The notes below the pieces were generated by a model that saw nothing but the letters and a program-made list of their open reading frames with translations, had not been told where the DNA came from and did no database searches. DNA of 64,000 bases from Cyathus striatus (taxonomy: Eukaryota > Basidiomycota > Agaricomycetes > Agaricales > Nidulariaceae). Numbering within the stretch: position 1 is the stretch's first letter; each line of letters starts with the position of its first letter. The stretch lies in assembly GCA_025738555.1 (NCBI GenBank), contig JAOVFP010000004.1, positions 5,208,001 through 5,272,000 on the forward strand, read 5' to 3'. The position numbers were made by a program, and so were the translations under genes. This document shows positions 33,319-45,514 of this stretch, one piece after another.

Positions 33319-34432
33319 ATGTCTGAAAACGCGCTCTCCTCTGACACAGATTACGATAAGCTACTAGTCGAACTACGTCAAACTGCCAAGGATGAAGAGA
33401 AGGACTTTGCGAGGAAAAAGGAAGAACATGCGAAGAGAAAGGATGAACTAGCGAGGAAGACGTTAGAGTTCGCAGAGGAGAAGTCAGCGTTCATTAGGAA
33501 GGCAATAGAGTTTGCAGAGGAAAAGGCAAATTTCTCGAAGAAGAGGGAGGAACGAAACGAGCAGATACAAGATCTGGAGGTAAAGGCGAAGGATGAGCAG
33601 CGGGACCGACAGCGACTGGAGAAGGAAAAGCAGGAGGAAAAGCGACGCGCGGACGAGGAAAGGAGAAAGCGCATTGAGGCACGACAGCTGATACTGGAGG
33701 GGGAATCGAAGAAGAGGAAGGACAAGAGCTCAAATAGTGATTTGGATAGGCATTCGCTAAAAGCTCTGGAAAAAGTGGGTTTGAGGCAAATTATCCGTGA
33801 TTTGTAGCTATTACTAATACCAACTTGGTCAGGAAATAGAACTTGCAGTGGCTATGTTCCAGGAGAAGGACGTAAAGCATCCTGATCGTGTAGGTACTTA
33901 TATTTTAAACCGGTACTATCGATAATTGACTCCCGTTTTACAGTATAATTCGCACACGGATGGATATAACTATGCCTTCGGTATGCGATGGGAAGACGAC
34001 GAAGAAACAACGTGCACCAGGTGCAGGAAAGCTTACAAGATCTGCTGGCGAAAAGTACTAATTCAACCCACTGGTGACTCAGCACGGAAAAATCCTTGTC
34101 TTAGGTGCAAGGATAAACACAGAAGTTGTGACCTTGGAAAAGTCTCGGCTGGGATTCTGACGAGGGCAAAACGAGCACGGATAGAAGAGGGGTCTGAAAA
34201 TGAAGATGAACTCGGAGGAAATTCTATTTCGGCGCACTGCTCTCAAAAGCGGAATAAAGTGGCTGAGGGAGCGAGGACTACACAGGTAGTAGAAGTGGCT
34301 AACCAATCTGATGATTTGGATACGAGGGCCAGAGCTATCTTTGCGAATATGGAGCAACGGTTGAAAGAAACGGCAGAGTCTGTTGGAACAAGCTTTTCGG
34401 CGATGAAAAATACGCAGATACCTTCTAGATGA
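33319..34432 (+). CDS. Coiled-coil protein with Zn2Cys6-like cluster
   Basis: Probably a nuclear DNA-binding regulator, by motif only. Three exons: 33319-33774, 33833-33889, 33944-34432; 333 residues. Residues about 15-150 are highly charged (Lys/Glu/Arg/Ala), heptad-like coiled coil with internal repeats (ARKTLEFAEEKSAFI and then KAIEFAEEKANF). A conserved linker HPDR-YNSHTDGYNYAFGMRWEDD crosses the second intron. Then CTRCRKAYKIC and, 17 residues later, CLRCKDKHRSC: the C-X2-C-X6-C ... C-X2-C-X6-C pattern of fungal Zn2Cys6 proteins, though at the C-terminal side of a coiled coil instead of the usual N-terminal place. The gap of 17 is longer than usual. Ends LKETAESVGTSFSAM, shorter than the copy at 37037. 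Confidence 0.85.
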
Positions 34433-34735
34433 TTTTGTGAGGTGATTGTGTTGCCTCGTAATGTTACCTAACAGTGAATGTCTTGTTTCTTGACTTGCGG
34501 TTGGAATTTGAAAGTTTGTCGCGTGTTACAAATTTGATTCCAATTCTCCAAACATACCCACTCCGGCAAATTTACATATCACATCTAATTTTATTCAACT
34601 ATCCCGTCCGAGGGTCGATCCGAGAGACTTCCACAAAACGTAGCCAGATAACACTATGGATAGTTAGCCCACCACCCACTACTGGTGTGGACACTGAACG
34701 CAGTTCGACATGCTACAATCTATTGCACGATGAGT
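34433..34735. other. 3' flank, no gene
   Basis: About 300 bp between the Zn2Cys6-like gene and the inverted duplicated segment. Nothing supported. Confidence 0.5.
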
Positions 34736-36085
34736 CCTCGGGTTGAGTCCCTGTCAGACCCCAGAGACGAAGTATCTCATGCATACACTGAAGTGAGGGC
34801 AAGACGCGACGATGAATATCTTTATGAGGAGAAGAGTAACGGAGGGTCCTTGTTTTAGACTACTTCCGAATTCCGAATACTGACGAAAGTAGTCTTAAAG
34901 AGTTAAATGCCATATATGTAGAGTACCCACACAGATTCAGGCAAGGGTTCAAGCCTCAGGTAGGTGTGGGTATGAATTCTATATTCTCGTTAGTACCGGC
35001 GGAAGTGTCGATCAATTTGGATAAATAATGAATGCGTTTGGAAATGGACTGCGAGGATGAGAATATGCAGGGATCTTCAACATCGCAGATCGATGAGAAC
35101 GTTATTGTAGTGAGGATCGTCGTACCACCGTGGGCTTCAGCGAGACCAGTGGACGTTACGAGGAAGGACAGCTTCCCATCCGCGGATCGCAGCTATTCGT
35201 TGTCCCAGTTGTGTATAATAGTTTGCTAAGGCAGGAAGGCGGCCAATTCCGCTCACGCGCACAAATTTCGGCATCCCCGCATCGTAATTGTATCCATTGT
35301 ACACCATATACTTCGAGAACAACACGGGGTAAAGGTGGCAGACATAATAGATCCTCGGGATACACCATACGTACAAGGATACAGTTGTAGGGTGTCGTAA
35401 CTTCGTTATTGCGGGACTAGCAACGATTCACACCAGAAGTCACTCCACCCTCCTGACCGTTGCGCACTGCTGAACGGACACGGAGTAACGGTGGCTTGAG
35501 ATCCTTCGGTGATGACACATCCACCCCCTGTACATCGCTTTTCGAATGTATCACATACGAAGGAAAAGCGGCGAAGAGTAAGTACATGCATTATAGATCA
35601 TGCGGACGCGTCTACTGTGTTTGAAGATAATAAATGTGAGATGGTGTTCCTGATGAGAAAAATGTGAACTTACAACGAATATAATGTATTTCTCTGTTCT
35701 TACTGTACGAATGTACATCTGGATAGTCGGACGAGACTACCGAGAAGGATAATCTAACCCGCTTGCGTGCAGTGTGTGTGACTGTCCAGTGGTAATATAC
35801 CGTAGGGTCTGCGACGGTAGCTGCTGTTGATGTTGCTGAGAGCTGAGCGCTGAGGTAGCGTTGGAAATAAAGACGAAATACTTACTTTAGTTCTAGGTGC
35901 TTACAACGAGTAAGCAGCTGATCGTCTACTCTGCTACTCGGAAGCTTCTGGCGCTCAGAATCTATAGATAGCTACATGGTGAGTCAAACCTGTATATTTT
36001 AGAATACATGAAGATTCGGAGAAAACATACCAAGGTTGGCCTCCAACACATCTCCAGCTTGATCTTTACCCCATCCATCTTACTT
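34736..36085 (-). repeat. Dispersed duplicated segment, copy A' (inverted relative to copy A)
   Basis: Reverse-complement relative of about 13545-15150. Ends of similarity: a TCTGGGGTCTGACAGGG-like word at the left (34745-34765) and ATCGCCGGAAGTAAGATGGA-type words at the right (about 36060-36085). On the minus strand one frame reads CVITEGSQATVTPCPFSS then WCESLLVP, and another CHLYPVLFSKYMVYNGYNY; both have relatives in copy A. The GTATGTTTTC donor and TATCTATAG acceptor are conserved between copies, so an intron-bearing gene was duplicated. No intact frame remains. Confidence 0.7.
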
Positions 36086-37036
36086 CCGGCGATCCCATAC
36101 ACAGTTCAGCTTATATCAATTTGACGCCGTACTAATTTGTGCCCTACGGCTTACAGTAAGCTCACGACTGCTGACGAGGTAGATCCTTGTGAGCCTTGGG
36201 CCGCCATAAAATGTGTGGGCATATGTGGACGCCGTGCGGCGTTGGTGACGTCGCAAGTTATGAGTGAACATGAGTCCCGGGAGGTATATTACCCGGTACC
36301 GGTACCTGGCCTGGGAAGCTCATGGTATGTACATATGTACAAATATTGATGGTTTTGCTTCGGGTCTAATCCATGGATGTTTCATTCTTCTTCACGTTCC
36401 GAGTCATCGAGTCTCTGTTTCACACCAATCACTGTCATGGAGAATTTAATTAGTATTAAATCAATTGGTTTTTCAAACTAACATTGAAAATTGGTTGAAA
36501 AAGATATTGATTCTTGTCACTGAGGGCAATAGATCATTAGATGGTTCTGCTTTGGCTCTGCTTGAAACTGAATGCGAAGCCAGCGAGGGCTTATTTTTAT
36601 CACTGAGGTAAGTACCCCGATACTTGCGTGCTTTTGCATTTTCTGAATTTCACAAGTGCGCTTCAGGGTACATTTTGTCTAATGCAGACAGATACTATTG
36701 CCTGGATCCGACGTCTGTTACACCCATATCCTGGACGCGTAGACCCTAGTTTCTACAGAAGCTACAGCAAAGTAACGGTAAGGATCTTCGTACAGCACCA
36801 CGGTATTCCTTGCGCGTCAATTAACCATACTGAAGGTTACACGGATAATCGAAGCACAAGCTGAAGGGCGCCAAATACATACACCAGATTAAGGAACACA
36901 GATACTCATTTTCGAGTTCGACATCAACACATGCTCACCATGTTTCAGATAAATTTGTCAATATTTGCACTCGCTACCAGCTTCTTTTCCTTCCCGCCGA
37001 TAAACGATGTTGCCCCCACTCATCTTGACTTTCACC
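36086..37036. other. No supported gene
   Basis: 950 bp. Contains a GGTACCGGTACC palindrome at about 36296-36307 and ATTCTGACGAGG-like words; no coding evidence. Confidence 0.45.
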
Positions 37037-38072
37037 ATGCCCACTGCGGACTTTGGTCCCTTCATTGACTTCGAGGCTGTACTAGTCGAGCAACGTCGTT
37101 TGGCAAAAGAGGAAGCTGCGGACTTTGCGAGGCGCAGTGCAGAGCGTGAATCTGTATTACAGGTACTCGAGAAGAAGGCCGAGGAGCAAAAGTTGCAGAG
37201 GGAACGGAAGATGAATGATAGAGAGGATATGAAACGACAGGCTGAGGAGGAAAGGAGTAAGCACATAGAGGCTTCGCAGGCGTTGGAAAATGTGAGTTTT
37301 CAAGAGCACACTCGACTGTGATATTGCTAATGCTAAATCATTAGGAGATAAAGGACGCGATGAAAAAGTTTACAGAACGAAAAAGGGTCACCCAGATCGC
37401 GTATGTCACCTCTTATATATGAGTGCGAGGTTACTGTACTTAGCTCTAATCGGGCAGTATAATCCACACCCGGATGGATACAACTACGGCTTTGACACAC
37501 GCTGGGCGGAAGATAAAGACACATCATGTTCGCGGTGCACCAAAGCTAAGGAGATATGCTGGCGACGCGTCGTAAACTCTGCAGAGCTTTATCCCTGCCT
37601 CAGGTGCAAGGACATTCGCAGAGGTTGTGATCGAGGCGTGAATGCGACAGGGCCGGTGACTAGACAAAAACGCGCACGGATGGGAGCAAGGCATTCCAAT
37701 AATAAAGACCAAGGAATGTCTGTTATGTCGGAGGGGTCTCAACTCGCGCCAGGGGGGAGGCCGTCTACGCCGAAGTCGGAGGAAATAACAGTGCGAGCCC
37801 AGGCTAGACAAGTAGCGACACCGTCTACGATGGTTGGGAATCCACCAGACTTGCTAGTGAGCCTCTCTGCGAGTGTTGAGCGGATAAAGGAGGTCACCGA
37901 GGCTAATACGGCTGCGTTGATTAGCCTTGCTGATGAGACGCGTCGTGGTTTGGCTAAGGTGATTGAATTGCAGGAGATGATCTTGGATTTCAAAAAGCTG
38001 GATAGGGTGAAGACGGAGCCTGTCCAAGAAGATGGCCAGTATTTGCGCGATATCATGTCTCCTGCGGTTTAG
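37037..38072 (+). pseudogene. Second coiled-coil/Zn2Cys6 gene, apparent one-base deletion
   Basis: Paralogue of 33319. Start set at 37037 (MPTADFGPFIDFEAVLVEQR) by alignment. Exons 37037-37291, 37345-37400 and 37458-38072. Exon 1 encodes a shorter coiled coil (EEAADFARRSAERESVLQVL ...). Exon 2 has 56 nt against 57 in the paralogue: five A at 37380-37384 instead of six throws HPDR out of frame. Exon 3 resumes with YNPHPDGYNYGFDTRWAEDK, CSRCTKAKEIC, twelve residues, CLRCKDIRRGC (canonical Zn2Cys6 spacing), then a longer C-terminus with a second helical region (SASVERIKEVTEANTAALI). If the A-run is misread, this is an intact gene; otherwise a young pseudogene. Homology and coding quality are strong. 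Confidence 0.8.
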
Positions 38073-39225
38073 CAAACGTTTCTTGAAGTATTTTTACGAA
38101 TATTTAGCCACCCGCAAATATTTGACTTGCACGTACATTGGCACTGCAGCATTAATATTATTAGGTGCTTTAAAAGCAAATTTTTGTTACTTGTAATGAT
38201 ATATACGTTGAATCTGAAACAAGACCAATACGATAACCAGGGAGCATGCAAGTCAAGTCGAGGTTTGGGACCCTATCATTCCAGCTTAATGAGCGTATTA
38301 TTCCTCGAGTACTCCCGGCCCAATTTTTCGAGCGCCCCGAAAGTATGCCTTCACTCCTATTACTAAGGAATATGTTCAAATGTTCGTCAGTCAGCACTTC
38401 CAGTAGACGTACATATCTGTTTCAGTGACGCAAGTTTGAGTATGTGAGTATTGCCATTATTTTCAAACTAGCGCTCGAGATTCGACAATGAGACAAATTT
38501 TGTATACGCCGGAAGGAGATGAACACAGAACCTCGTCACCTTCTAATGCCGGACGGAGCATGCATAGATATTATCTCATACATGCTGATTCCATCTCTTG
38601 TTACACAACAGTAATTCTGAGTAAGGTCGTGTAGCAGAACTCCGATCCTCTCCCGTTCCATCTCGTTTTGTTGGCTGTACACAATCTTGACTCCTGATGA
38701 CATACTGTTCCTTGAATGTAGACATTAAGAAAATTGCATGATCGCAACGCAAGTTATATCATGGTAATACTTGGACGCTGCAGAGAGTTGAAACATTGAG
38801 CGTTCAACGTACGAAGCCTTCAAAGCTGAGTACTGGACTATAAATACATAGTTGACTGTAAATTACTTCTGGAATCAGACGTTAGACGCACGTCACAATA
38901 TAAGCGCGCGATAAGATCTATCGCCAGTGTATCGGCACAGTATAAAAGTTGATTAACTATGGTTACAGTGCACTTCAGGTGTACTAATGACAACTCTTGT
39001 TAGAGCCATGCAAATATTCAGCGTCTCATAGACATTCTTGGAGTTGGTTTACGGGCTCCATTCCTACAATAAGTACACAGCACTAAACTGACTCCGGTAT
39101 GACGGATCAGAAACTAGCTTGAAGTCGAAGCATGTATCCTTAGCAACGGGGCTTAGTTCAACTTCCAATACAGTGTACCTAGAGCTTAATGGATATAAGT
39201 ATTCATTAAGACGCAAGTAAACCTA
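38073..39225. other. No supported gene
   Basis: AT-rich spacer. Nothing beyond short chance frames. Confidence 0.5.
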
Positions 39226-39470
39226 ACGACGCGCTGACAAACCGATCTTGAAGATACGTATATAACAGGCTCCTAATACCATCCTCTCGCCTCGCTCGAA
39301 TGGCCTTACATAAGAGACAGCTACACGGACAAACAAATCGTAGCGGCCATACTTGCGAGGGAGAGGCTGGCAAACATTGTAACCGGGGATCTCGGTGATG
39401 TGACAATACCTCGGGAGCCACTTGTAAAAATTACTTCGCTTACAGAAAATGGCTAACTTCGCACGGCAAT
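39226..39470 (-). repeat. Inverted repeat arm 1 (coding-like)
   Basis: About 220 bp that match 40250-40470 in opposite orientation at roughly 95 percent by eye. On the minus strand it reads IYCRAKLAIFCKRSNFYKW, LPRYCHITEIPGYNVCQPLP and RYDLFVRVAVSYVRPFERG. Differences between arms mostly keep the frame. The 780-bp spacer between the arms is not repeated. Family unknown. Confidence 0.85.
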
Positions 39471-40244
39471 AAATCAACAATAAACTAATATAATATTAAG
39501 ACCCTGTGCCAGTACGGCAAACTCCCCATACATCTCTAGTCTTAATCTCTAAGAGACATTTCTCTCCGTATGTTGTCATCATTTGAATCACTTAATATTG
39601 TTTTGAAGTGTGTGGGGAGTAATTCTTCTCGGGTATGTGCGGGCCACTTCTGCCTCCTGCGTACTATTCGAAGAGAATAAGGAACTTCAGTGGAGGTGGG
39701 TCACCATCCTTCAAGTCTTGTATCGTAGTGCCCTGACCTTTGTTGAATATAAAGCTGAGGTATTTTTTCTAAAACATGAACTTTCTTCCACATTTCTTAA
39801 AATGCCGGGTGATCATTAGAATCTCAGGGCTCATAACGGTTACATTCCACTTCAATGTCCTTAAATATGTATCAGCTGCATGTATTGTACAAATTATGGT
39901 AAGACCATTGAACCTTTATACTCCTAGAATTAATACATACTTTCATGTGTAACTGAAATTACTGTGATTCCAAGTTTCACCAAGATCTTAAACCTTTACA
40001 TTCTGCTTTCCAAGATGGTTTAACAGTGTTATGGTAACAGTCATCTTTTTTTGTCCATCCCTTGCAGCCATCAACAGCAGGATGCCTATCTAGAATGTCA
40101 TTGTCCAAGTCATTGTCTTCCCAATTACCGATATACATTTCAGTAATATACTGTAACTAATTTGTGCAGTAGCTTATGGTATCACTGCCAAAATGAGCCT
40201 CATCGATTGTGACATGTCGTTATCATTGTCAATTCCTATGGAAG
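39471..40244. other. Spacer between inverted repeat arms
   Basis: No supported gene. One open frame (39610-39819, plus) lacks splice context or family features. Confidence 0.45.
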
Positions 40245-40470
40245 CGAGAATTTATTGCCGTGCGAAGTTGGCCATTTTTTATAAGCGAAGTATTTCTTAT
40301 GAGTGGCTCCCGAGGTATTGTCACATCACCGAGATCCCCGGTTACAATGTTTGCCAGCCTCTCCCTCGCGAGTATGGCCGCTACGATTTGTTTGTCCGTG
40401 TAGCTGTCTCTTATGTAAGGCCATTCGAGCGAGGCGAGAGGATGGTATTAGGAGCCTGCGTATATAACTG
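40245..40470 (+). repeat. Inverted repeat arm 2 (coding-like)
   Basis: Plus-strand copy of 39226-39470, continuous with a 172-codon open frame (40193-40711) that runs into the first exon of the DUF6533-type gene. Reads IYCRAKLAIFYKRS, EIPGYNVCQPLPREYGRYD and VRPFERGERMVLGAC. Whether it is translated is unclear. Confidence 0.8.
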
Positions 40471-40585
40471 CACTTGTGAAACTCGGTATATCTTGAACGG
40501 GTGCCACCAATCTTCTCCCATGTCTGATCTCAAGGCTCTACTTAACGCTCTTCACCAGTCTCAGACTCTAAACTATGCCCACGGT

Positions 40586-42344
40586 ATGCATTCACTGTTG
40601 CTATATTCCCCAGCTCACTTTGTATTAGTAGCGATATTTACTACACAGATATACGATATTGCTCTTAGCTTTAGCCGCGAAGTACGTTATTTCATACTAA
40701 GCGCGAAATAAAAACACATTATTCAAGTCATAAGCAATAGGTTCAACATGTCTGGAGGTAATTCTAACTTTACAGCTATACCCACGTTGGTCCTTGACGC
40801 CGGTATTTAGAACAAAATGGTCATTTGCTAAAGTATTATATATTGTGTCGATACCACGGGCCGATAAATGTTGGGTAAGCTACCCAAACATAACCTAGCG
40901 ATTTAATTCAACGTTCACCAATAATCAGAACATCCTTGATGGGTAAGCTGGAATTCACATGATAACAGGACACTGAATAGGGATATAAGTGCACAGTTTC
41001 CACGTCTCAAGGTATTTCATATCCAGTAAGAATTTTAGCTTCATAGACTTTAACGGTGCATTAACTCTTTTCATAGATGTATGCATAATCATTTCTGTTA
41101 TACAGTCTTGAATTCTAACACATACACTTATTCCTACAGTTGTCGGGCCTATTTCTGGTTGTCCTATTTGTGAATTTGAAATTTTACTAAAAGTCATGTT
41201 AGCTCACTATTTACCGCAGGGGCCTCGTATTTTTTGGGAACCTGGTTTCGAATGTCATTATGACTATGCGCATTCACGCTCTTTATGGTCACAGTACTAA
41301 AGGTGTCACGTCAGAATTTTCAGTGGCCTAGCAATATATAACATCTCTTCGTAGTCCTTTATTTCCTGGGTCTGGGATGTATAGGTGAAAACGCAGTCGT
41401 TACAACTAAAATTGCTTCTGACACTAAATTCAACTTTAGCGGAATTTGGAGTTTGCTATTCTATTTCAAACACCGGGAAAATAGGGCTGATCAAATAACT
41501 CTAGGTGCAACTTACCGGCGTAACACGTACCGCAATTACACAGTCAGAAAGTTTATACCATACACTTTCCGGAGTTCCATCGAATGGTTGTCTGACCGAT
41601 GGCACCTTCGACGCAACTTTTTCAATAACTTCTTCGTACGCACCAGTCTTATCACTGCCATGATCGTCACATTGTAATAACTTCCTCAGAACTATAACTT
41701 TCTTTATTTCAAGTTAGTTTTCAACAAACTATTCATATAACCCAAACATAAACCTTCTAGCTGTCATGCTTATGTTGACTTTCTACGAGTTTTTAGGATG
41801 TCCAACTATGAAAAACATTAGGAATTTCCGAAAACAGTCTAGACAGGCTCATTACACTCCGATCCTGGTGAGCTTTTACAGAAGTGGTACTATATTCTTC
41901 TTGGTGTACGTCACTGCAATCCTTTATACATAAACATTTACATGTTTCTTCTATAAGTGTTGCAGGTATGAAATTATCCTTTCGCGAGGATCTTTATTTC
42001 GATGACAGTCTCATTCTAGTTGTCACAATGGTGTCCATGTTTGATGGGTTTTTCTTACAAGCTGGTTGCCAGGGGTGGTTATGCTGTGAGTCCTTTGGTT
42101 GATTTGGGAAATACAACTTATAAATAACAAAATTTCTCCTTTTGCTCAGTATTACACCTACAATGTATTCATTTGCTGTTAGTTGTCACTGCTACCTTAA
42201 ACTCGAAGTGAATGTTGACTAAGTATATGTTAGGGCTCGAGATTAATAATCAGTCTCAGAGAAGCTGCTGCTAAGGACGCCGGTGCGGTAGGGGATACAA
42301 TTACAATGCAGGATTTTTCCGTACGAACATCACACTGGGAATAA
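40586..42344 (+). CDS. DUF6533-type multi-helix membrane protein, copy 2
   Basis: Third-party function unknown; same family as 31386 and 49223. Start proposed at 40586 (MHSLLLYSPAHFVL), giving VAIFTTQIYDIALSFSRE, the DUF6533 signature (YD-x3-LSF-x2-E), with an intron exactly after the Glu as in both paralogues (donor GTACGT). Then KWSFAKVLYIV; a poorly resolved stretch (about 40860-41217); GLVFFGNLVSNVIMTMRIHALYG (helix 3 and the R-I-H-A-L-Y-G loop); VVLYFLGLGCIGENAV; LMLTFYEFLG; SFYRSGTIFFL; and the last exon GSRLIISLREAAAKDAG ... TSHWE with stop 42342-42344. The end is well supported. The middle may carry lesions or extra introns, so intactness is uncertain. Confidence 0.65.
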
Positions 42345-42503
42345 TAAACATCCCACAAAAATATAATATTTGAATAAAGATGCTTATAAGTACTTGCTGT
42401 CATTTATTTAGTGACAGGTTGTATTTCTTCAAGTCTCGGCACTGGACCACTGAACTCCGAATTTCCAGCTGGCCGCTGGGCGGAAGCGATCATGTGACAT
42501 GAT

Positions 42504-42828
42504 TACTATTGAATATTGAAATTCGGAATAACTTCGGAAATTAAAGCACTACATAGCATTGTTCAAATTTGTTTCGGTATGTTCTTTCTTGTCGGAATCC
42601 TCTATGCTGGTGAGTTAACATTGCATAAGGTCATCGTTAGATCCCCAGTTATCACCTAACAGCTAAGTCTGCAATCGGCCAATAGTCGGCAGTAGTGAAT
42701 ATGAGACGAATAGTGTTTGAATAGAGTTAAGATCCGCGGAACGACTCATGGTTCTTGCATGGTTCTACCGCCATCTAATTCTGATAATCATTACAACATT
42801 GAAAAGTAGTGGGAAAAATATATGTATA
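42504..42828 (+). repeat. Dispersed repeat, CpG-retaining copy
   Basis: Matches 62097-62404 in direct orientation (TATTGAATATTGAAATT ... GTGGGAAAAATATATGTA). This copy keeps about a dozen CpGs; most read TG or CA in the other. No coding potential seen. Confidence 0.85.
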
Positions 42829-45169
42829 CCTCGTACAAGCAACCAAAGTGATACTAACCACCCCCTCGCCCCTCCGATGCCTCCGCTGTCTTTCTCTCTC
42901 TGGCCCTTCTATCATTCCGCAAACACACTAGCTTGCACAAGCATTAGTCAATGAAGGGAATAAGAGGGAGGATCCATAAATCTTCCTCAATATGAACACT
43001 TTCCACTTTCGCCTCATCGTCACGCGCTACATATCATTTGTTTCAACGGTAAGCGCATTGGCACTAACAAGAACAAGGCTTTATCTAACAAAAACAGTGA
43101 AGAACGACCCACACGTTACACTGGTCATAGAAGAAGGTTGATCCCCAACCCGTCAGCAGGTGTGCTTAATGAAAGACAAGGTGCACTAGGAGCATCACCC
43201 CCTTGCTGGACCTAGTTCATTTGTTTCGTGTGGTTTACAGCAGTTGATGCATATTAAAGTAACAAAAAGGGGAAAGCTATGAGATCCGTGAGGTGTAAAG
43301 TGTTATGCGAGGAGGACTGAAATACTGAATCCCCGACACGTCATCAGCGTACAACCACTGAGGTGCTACAGACACGTTGTTGTACGATGTTGTAGACGTA
43401 GACTTCAGCTGAGAGGTACTTGCAAGGATACACTAAGCATATGAGGTGCGAGCTAGCGTAGAGAGGTAGCCAATGGATCGTGATTAGTGAGCGTAAGAGG
43501 TAACCTGAGTTCGAACGTAGGTGAGAACGAGACGTTGCAAGCCATTGAACAAGACATACCTTAATTGCATGCCGCGTCCCACTCGCTCATCCCATTTGTA
43601 TTCTTCATCCACCTGAGACAGTGCTCAAAGAGCTGAAGTTCTACCAGCTCTGTCCGTTCCTGACCATACGTCCATTTTGGGTCCACGATGCAGTGATAGT
43701 TATACAATCCTACTAGTGGGATCGATGTTGTAGTGCCAACTACTGACGTAAAGATCGGTGTAGATTCCTCTACGCAAGTACGACAGTTATCTCTCCCTTC
43801 TCTCCTAGTAGTCGGCTCATCCCCTCTACCTCTAGAAATCTCGGCCACACCACGCTACCCAGTGCTCCCACCTTCGCCCAAGCCCTGTTCATTGTAGTAG
43901 GAAATGTGGTCGGGCATGTGAGAAGCTCGCGGAGGAGTTCGAGAGGTTGGATGTGCCACGTTGTCAGGTAAAGTCTTAATAGAAGGAACGAGTAGTGGTA
44001 TGAGATGCAGAGGATATAGGCTCATGGTGAGCAATGAACCTAGTAGCCACTGGGACGGGCTTCAGGTGGGATGTAATGGGAAATCGATGATGTACGGAGT
44101 CGAGCATGAAAACGGCGAGGAATATGAATCAGCTAATGACGTCCCACAAAGAACACCCTAGAAGTTGATAGCTGGGCTTTCCTACCCGCAACGTCGATGT
44201 TGCAGTACCAGCTACTGACACAGTGCTCGACGTAGACATAGATTCGTCTGCACTGAGACAACCGCAACCAACTCCCCACTGCCTCGATATTAAAGTGGAC
44301 CCTCTATGCTTGCTGTAGTCACCTCCACTCCAACAACCGAACGCCCTTTAGACCTCGCATAATCCGAATTATCATTCAGGCAACAATAGCATGCAAGCTT
44401 AATAAGATTGCAGAGAAGATCAATACGGAACGTTGACCCCTTTGAACCGCCGATATAGAGTTGGCAACTCGTCTCCTAAGAAAGGTTTCACGGTATTCGG
44501 AATGATAGGAAATCTAGCAAGAATGGATGCGAACACGCTTTCCTTCCTTAGCTGCGTGACTACATTCCGTAAGTGCATGTCGTTGACCTTCAGCAGCAAA
44601 AAGGGGAGGGTCAGAGGTAATGTAATGACGATCACAAAACAAGGAACGCTAACCTTTTTGCCCAATCCTTTTGTCCTGCATACTCAGCTCGTACTCTCTC
44701 ACTTTGACTTTGGCTCATCCCCCAACGATCGTCCAGCTCGCTTTGTTCCAGTGCTTTGATATCACATCCAACGACTTCATAGCTAGCCTCGACGCCCCAC
44801 ACTCTTGATCCATCTTCACTTCCCGTTTAACCTCCATGTTCACTACATTCTAGGCATCGAAGCCAGTCCCGCATTCACATCAAGTAGACCCTCAAGCCCC
44901 CTCCAAGGTGTATATCTAGCGTATTATGCTATACGTACTTGACGACACGGGGTATAGAACGTCTTCCTTTGACATCTCCAGGTCGGTTTTCAGCTAAGCA
45001 AGATGAAGAGTACGACGATAGCTAGGAATAATACAGGATGTGAGATAGAGAGGGTGGCCTGGAGAATGGGCAGAAGGATGAAAGAGCGTTAGGAGAGGGG
45101 GGGTGAGACGCGGGAGACGCACCACTTTTGGAATGGGAAGGTAAAGTTTAGTAAGGAATATTTTATGAT
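42829..45169. other. No supported gene
   Basis: 2.3 kb. A 95-codon minus-strand frame (43561-43848) containing GLYNYHCIVDPKWTYGQE and a 66-codon plus-strand frame (43961-44161) are open but have no splice context or family match, so I leave them out as genes. Confidence 0.45.
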
Positions 45170-45345
45170 TGTTTGAGGATGTTATGAAGGATATGGAGAC
45201 GTTAAAACTGAGGAAAGAGAGGAGTTAGCGCAAGAGAAGGTGAGGACGGAAGGTATAAGTACCTTTGAACAAAACTAGTCAAGTCGATCGTGCGAGACCA
45301 AATCTCGGTCTGAATGTTCTACACCACAAAGTCATCCATGTCAGC
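45170..45345 (+). repeat. Tandem duplication, copy 1
   Basis: Diverged match to 45515-45720: TTGAGGATRYY..., GAGGA...GAGAGG...TTAACG/TTAGCG, AGAGAAGG...GGACGG, CCTTTGAACAA, GTCAGCTYG. Offset about 345 bp. The following 150 bp also have relatives at about 45790-45880 (CCCGCG[C/T]AAGC, CCATCAAC). Unknown origin. Confidence 0.55.
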
Positions 45346-45514
45346 TTGAGTCGAATGACTATAAGTAGATAGACTCGCACATACATGCAACGCAACAACG
45401 TCCCAGCCAATGTCGAACTCCCGCGCAAGCGTTCCCCCAGCTTGCATACCCATCAACTATGATATAGACCCAAGGGCTTGTGTTAAGGGGGAGCGCGGTT
45501 GTTGAAAATCGGCG

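Noticed and set aside
33378..33733. Ser/Phe/Arg-rich minus-strand frames
   Set aside because: Antisense of the charged coiled-coil exon.
44420..44759. Overlapping frames on both strands
   Set aside because: Neither is supported by motif or splice signals; mutual overlap makes both doubtful.
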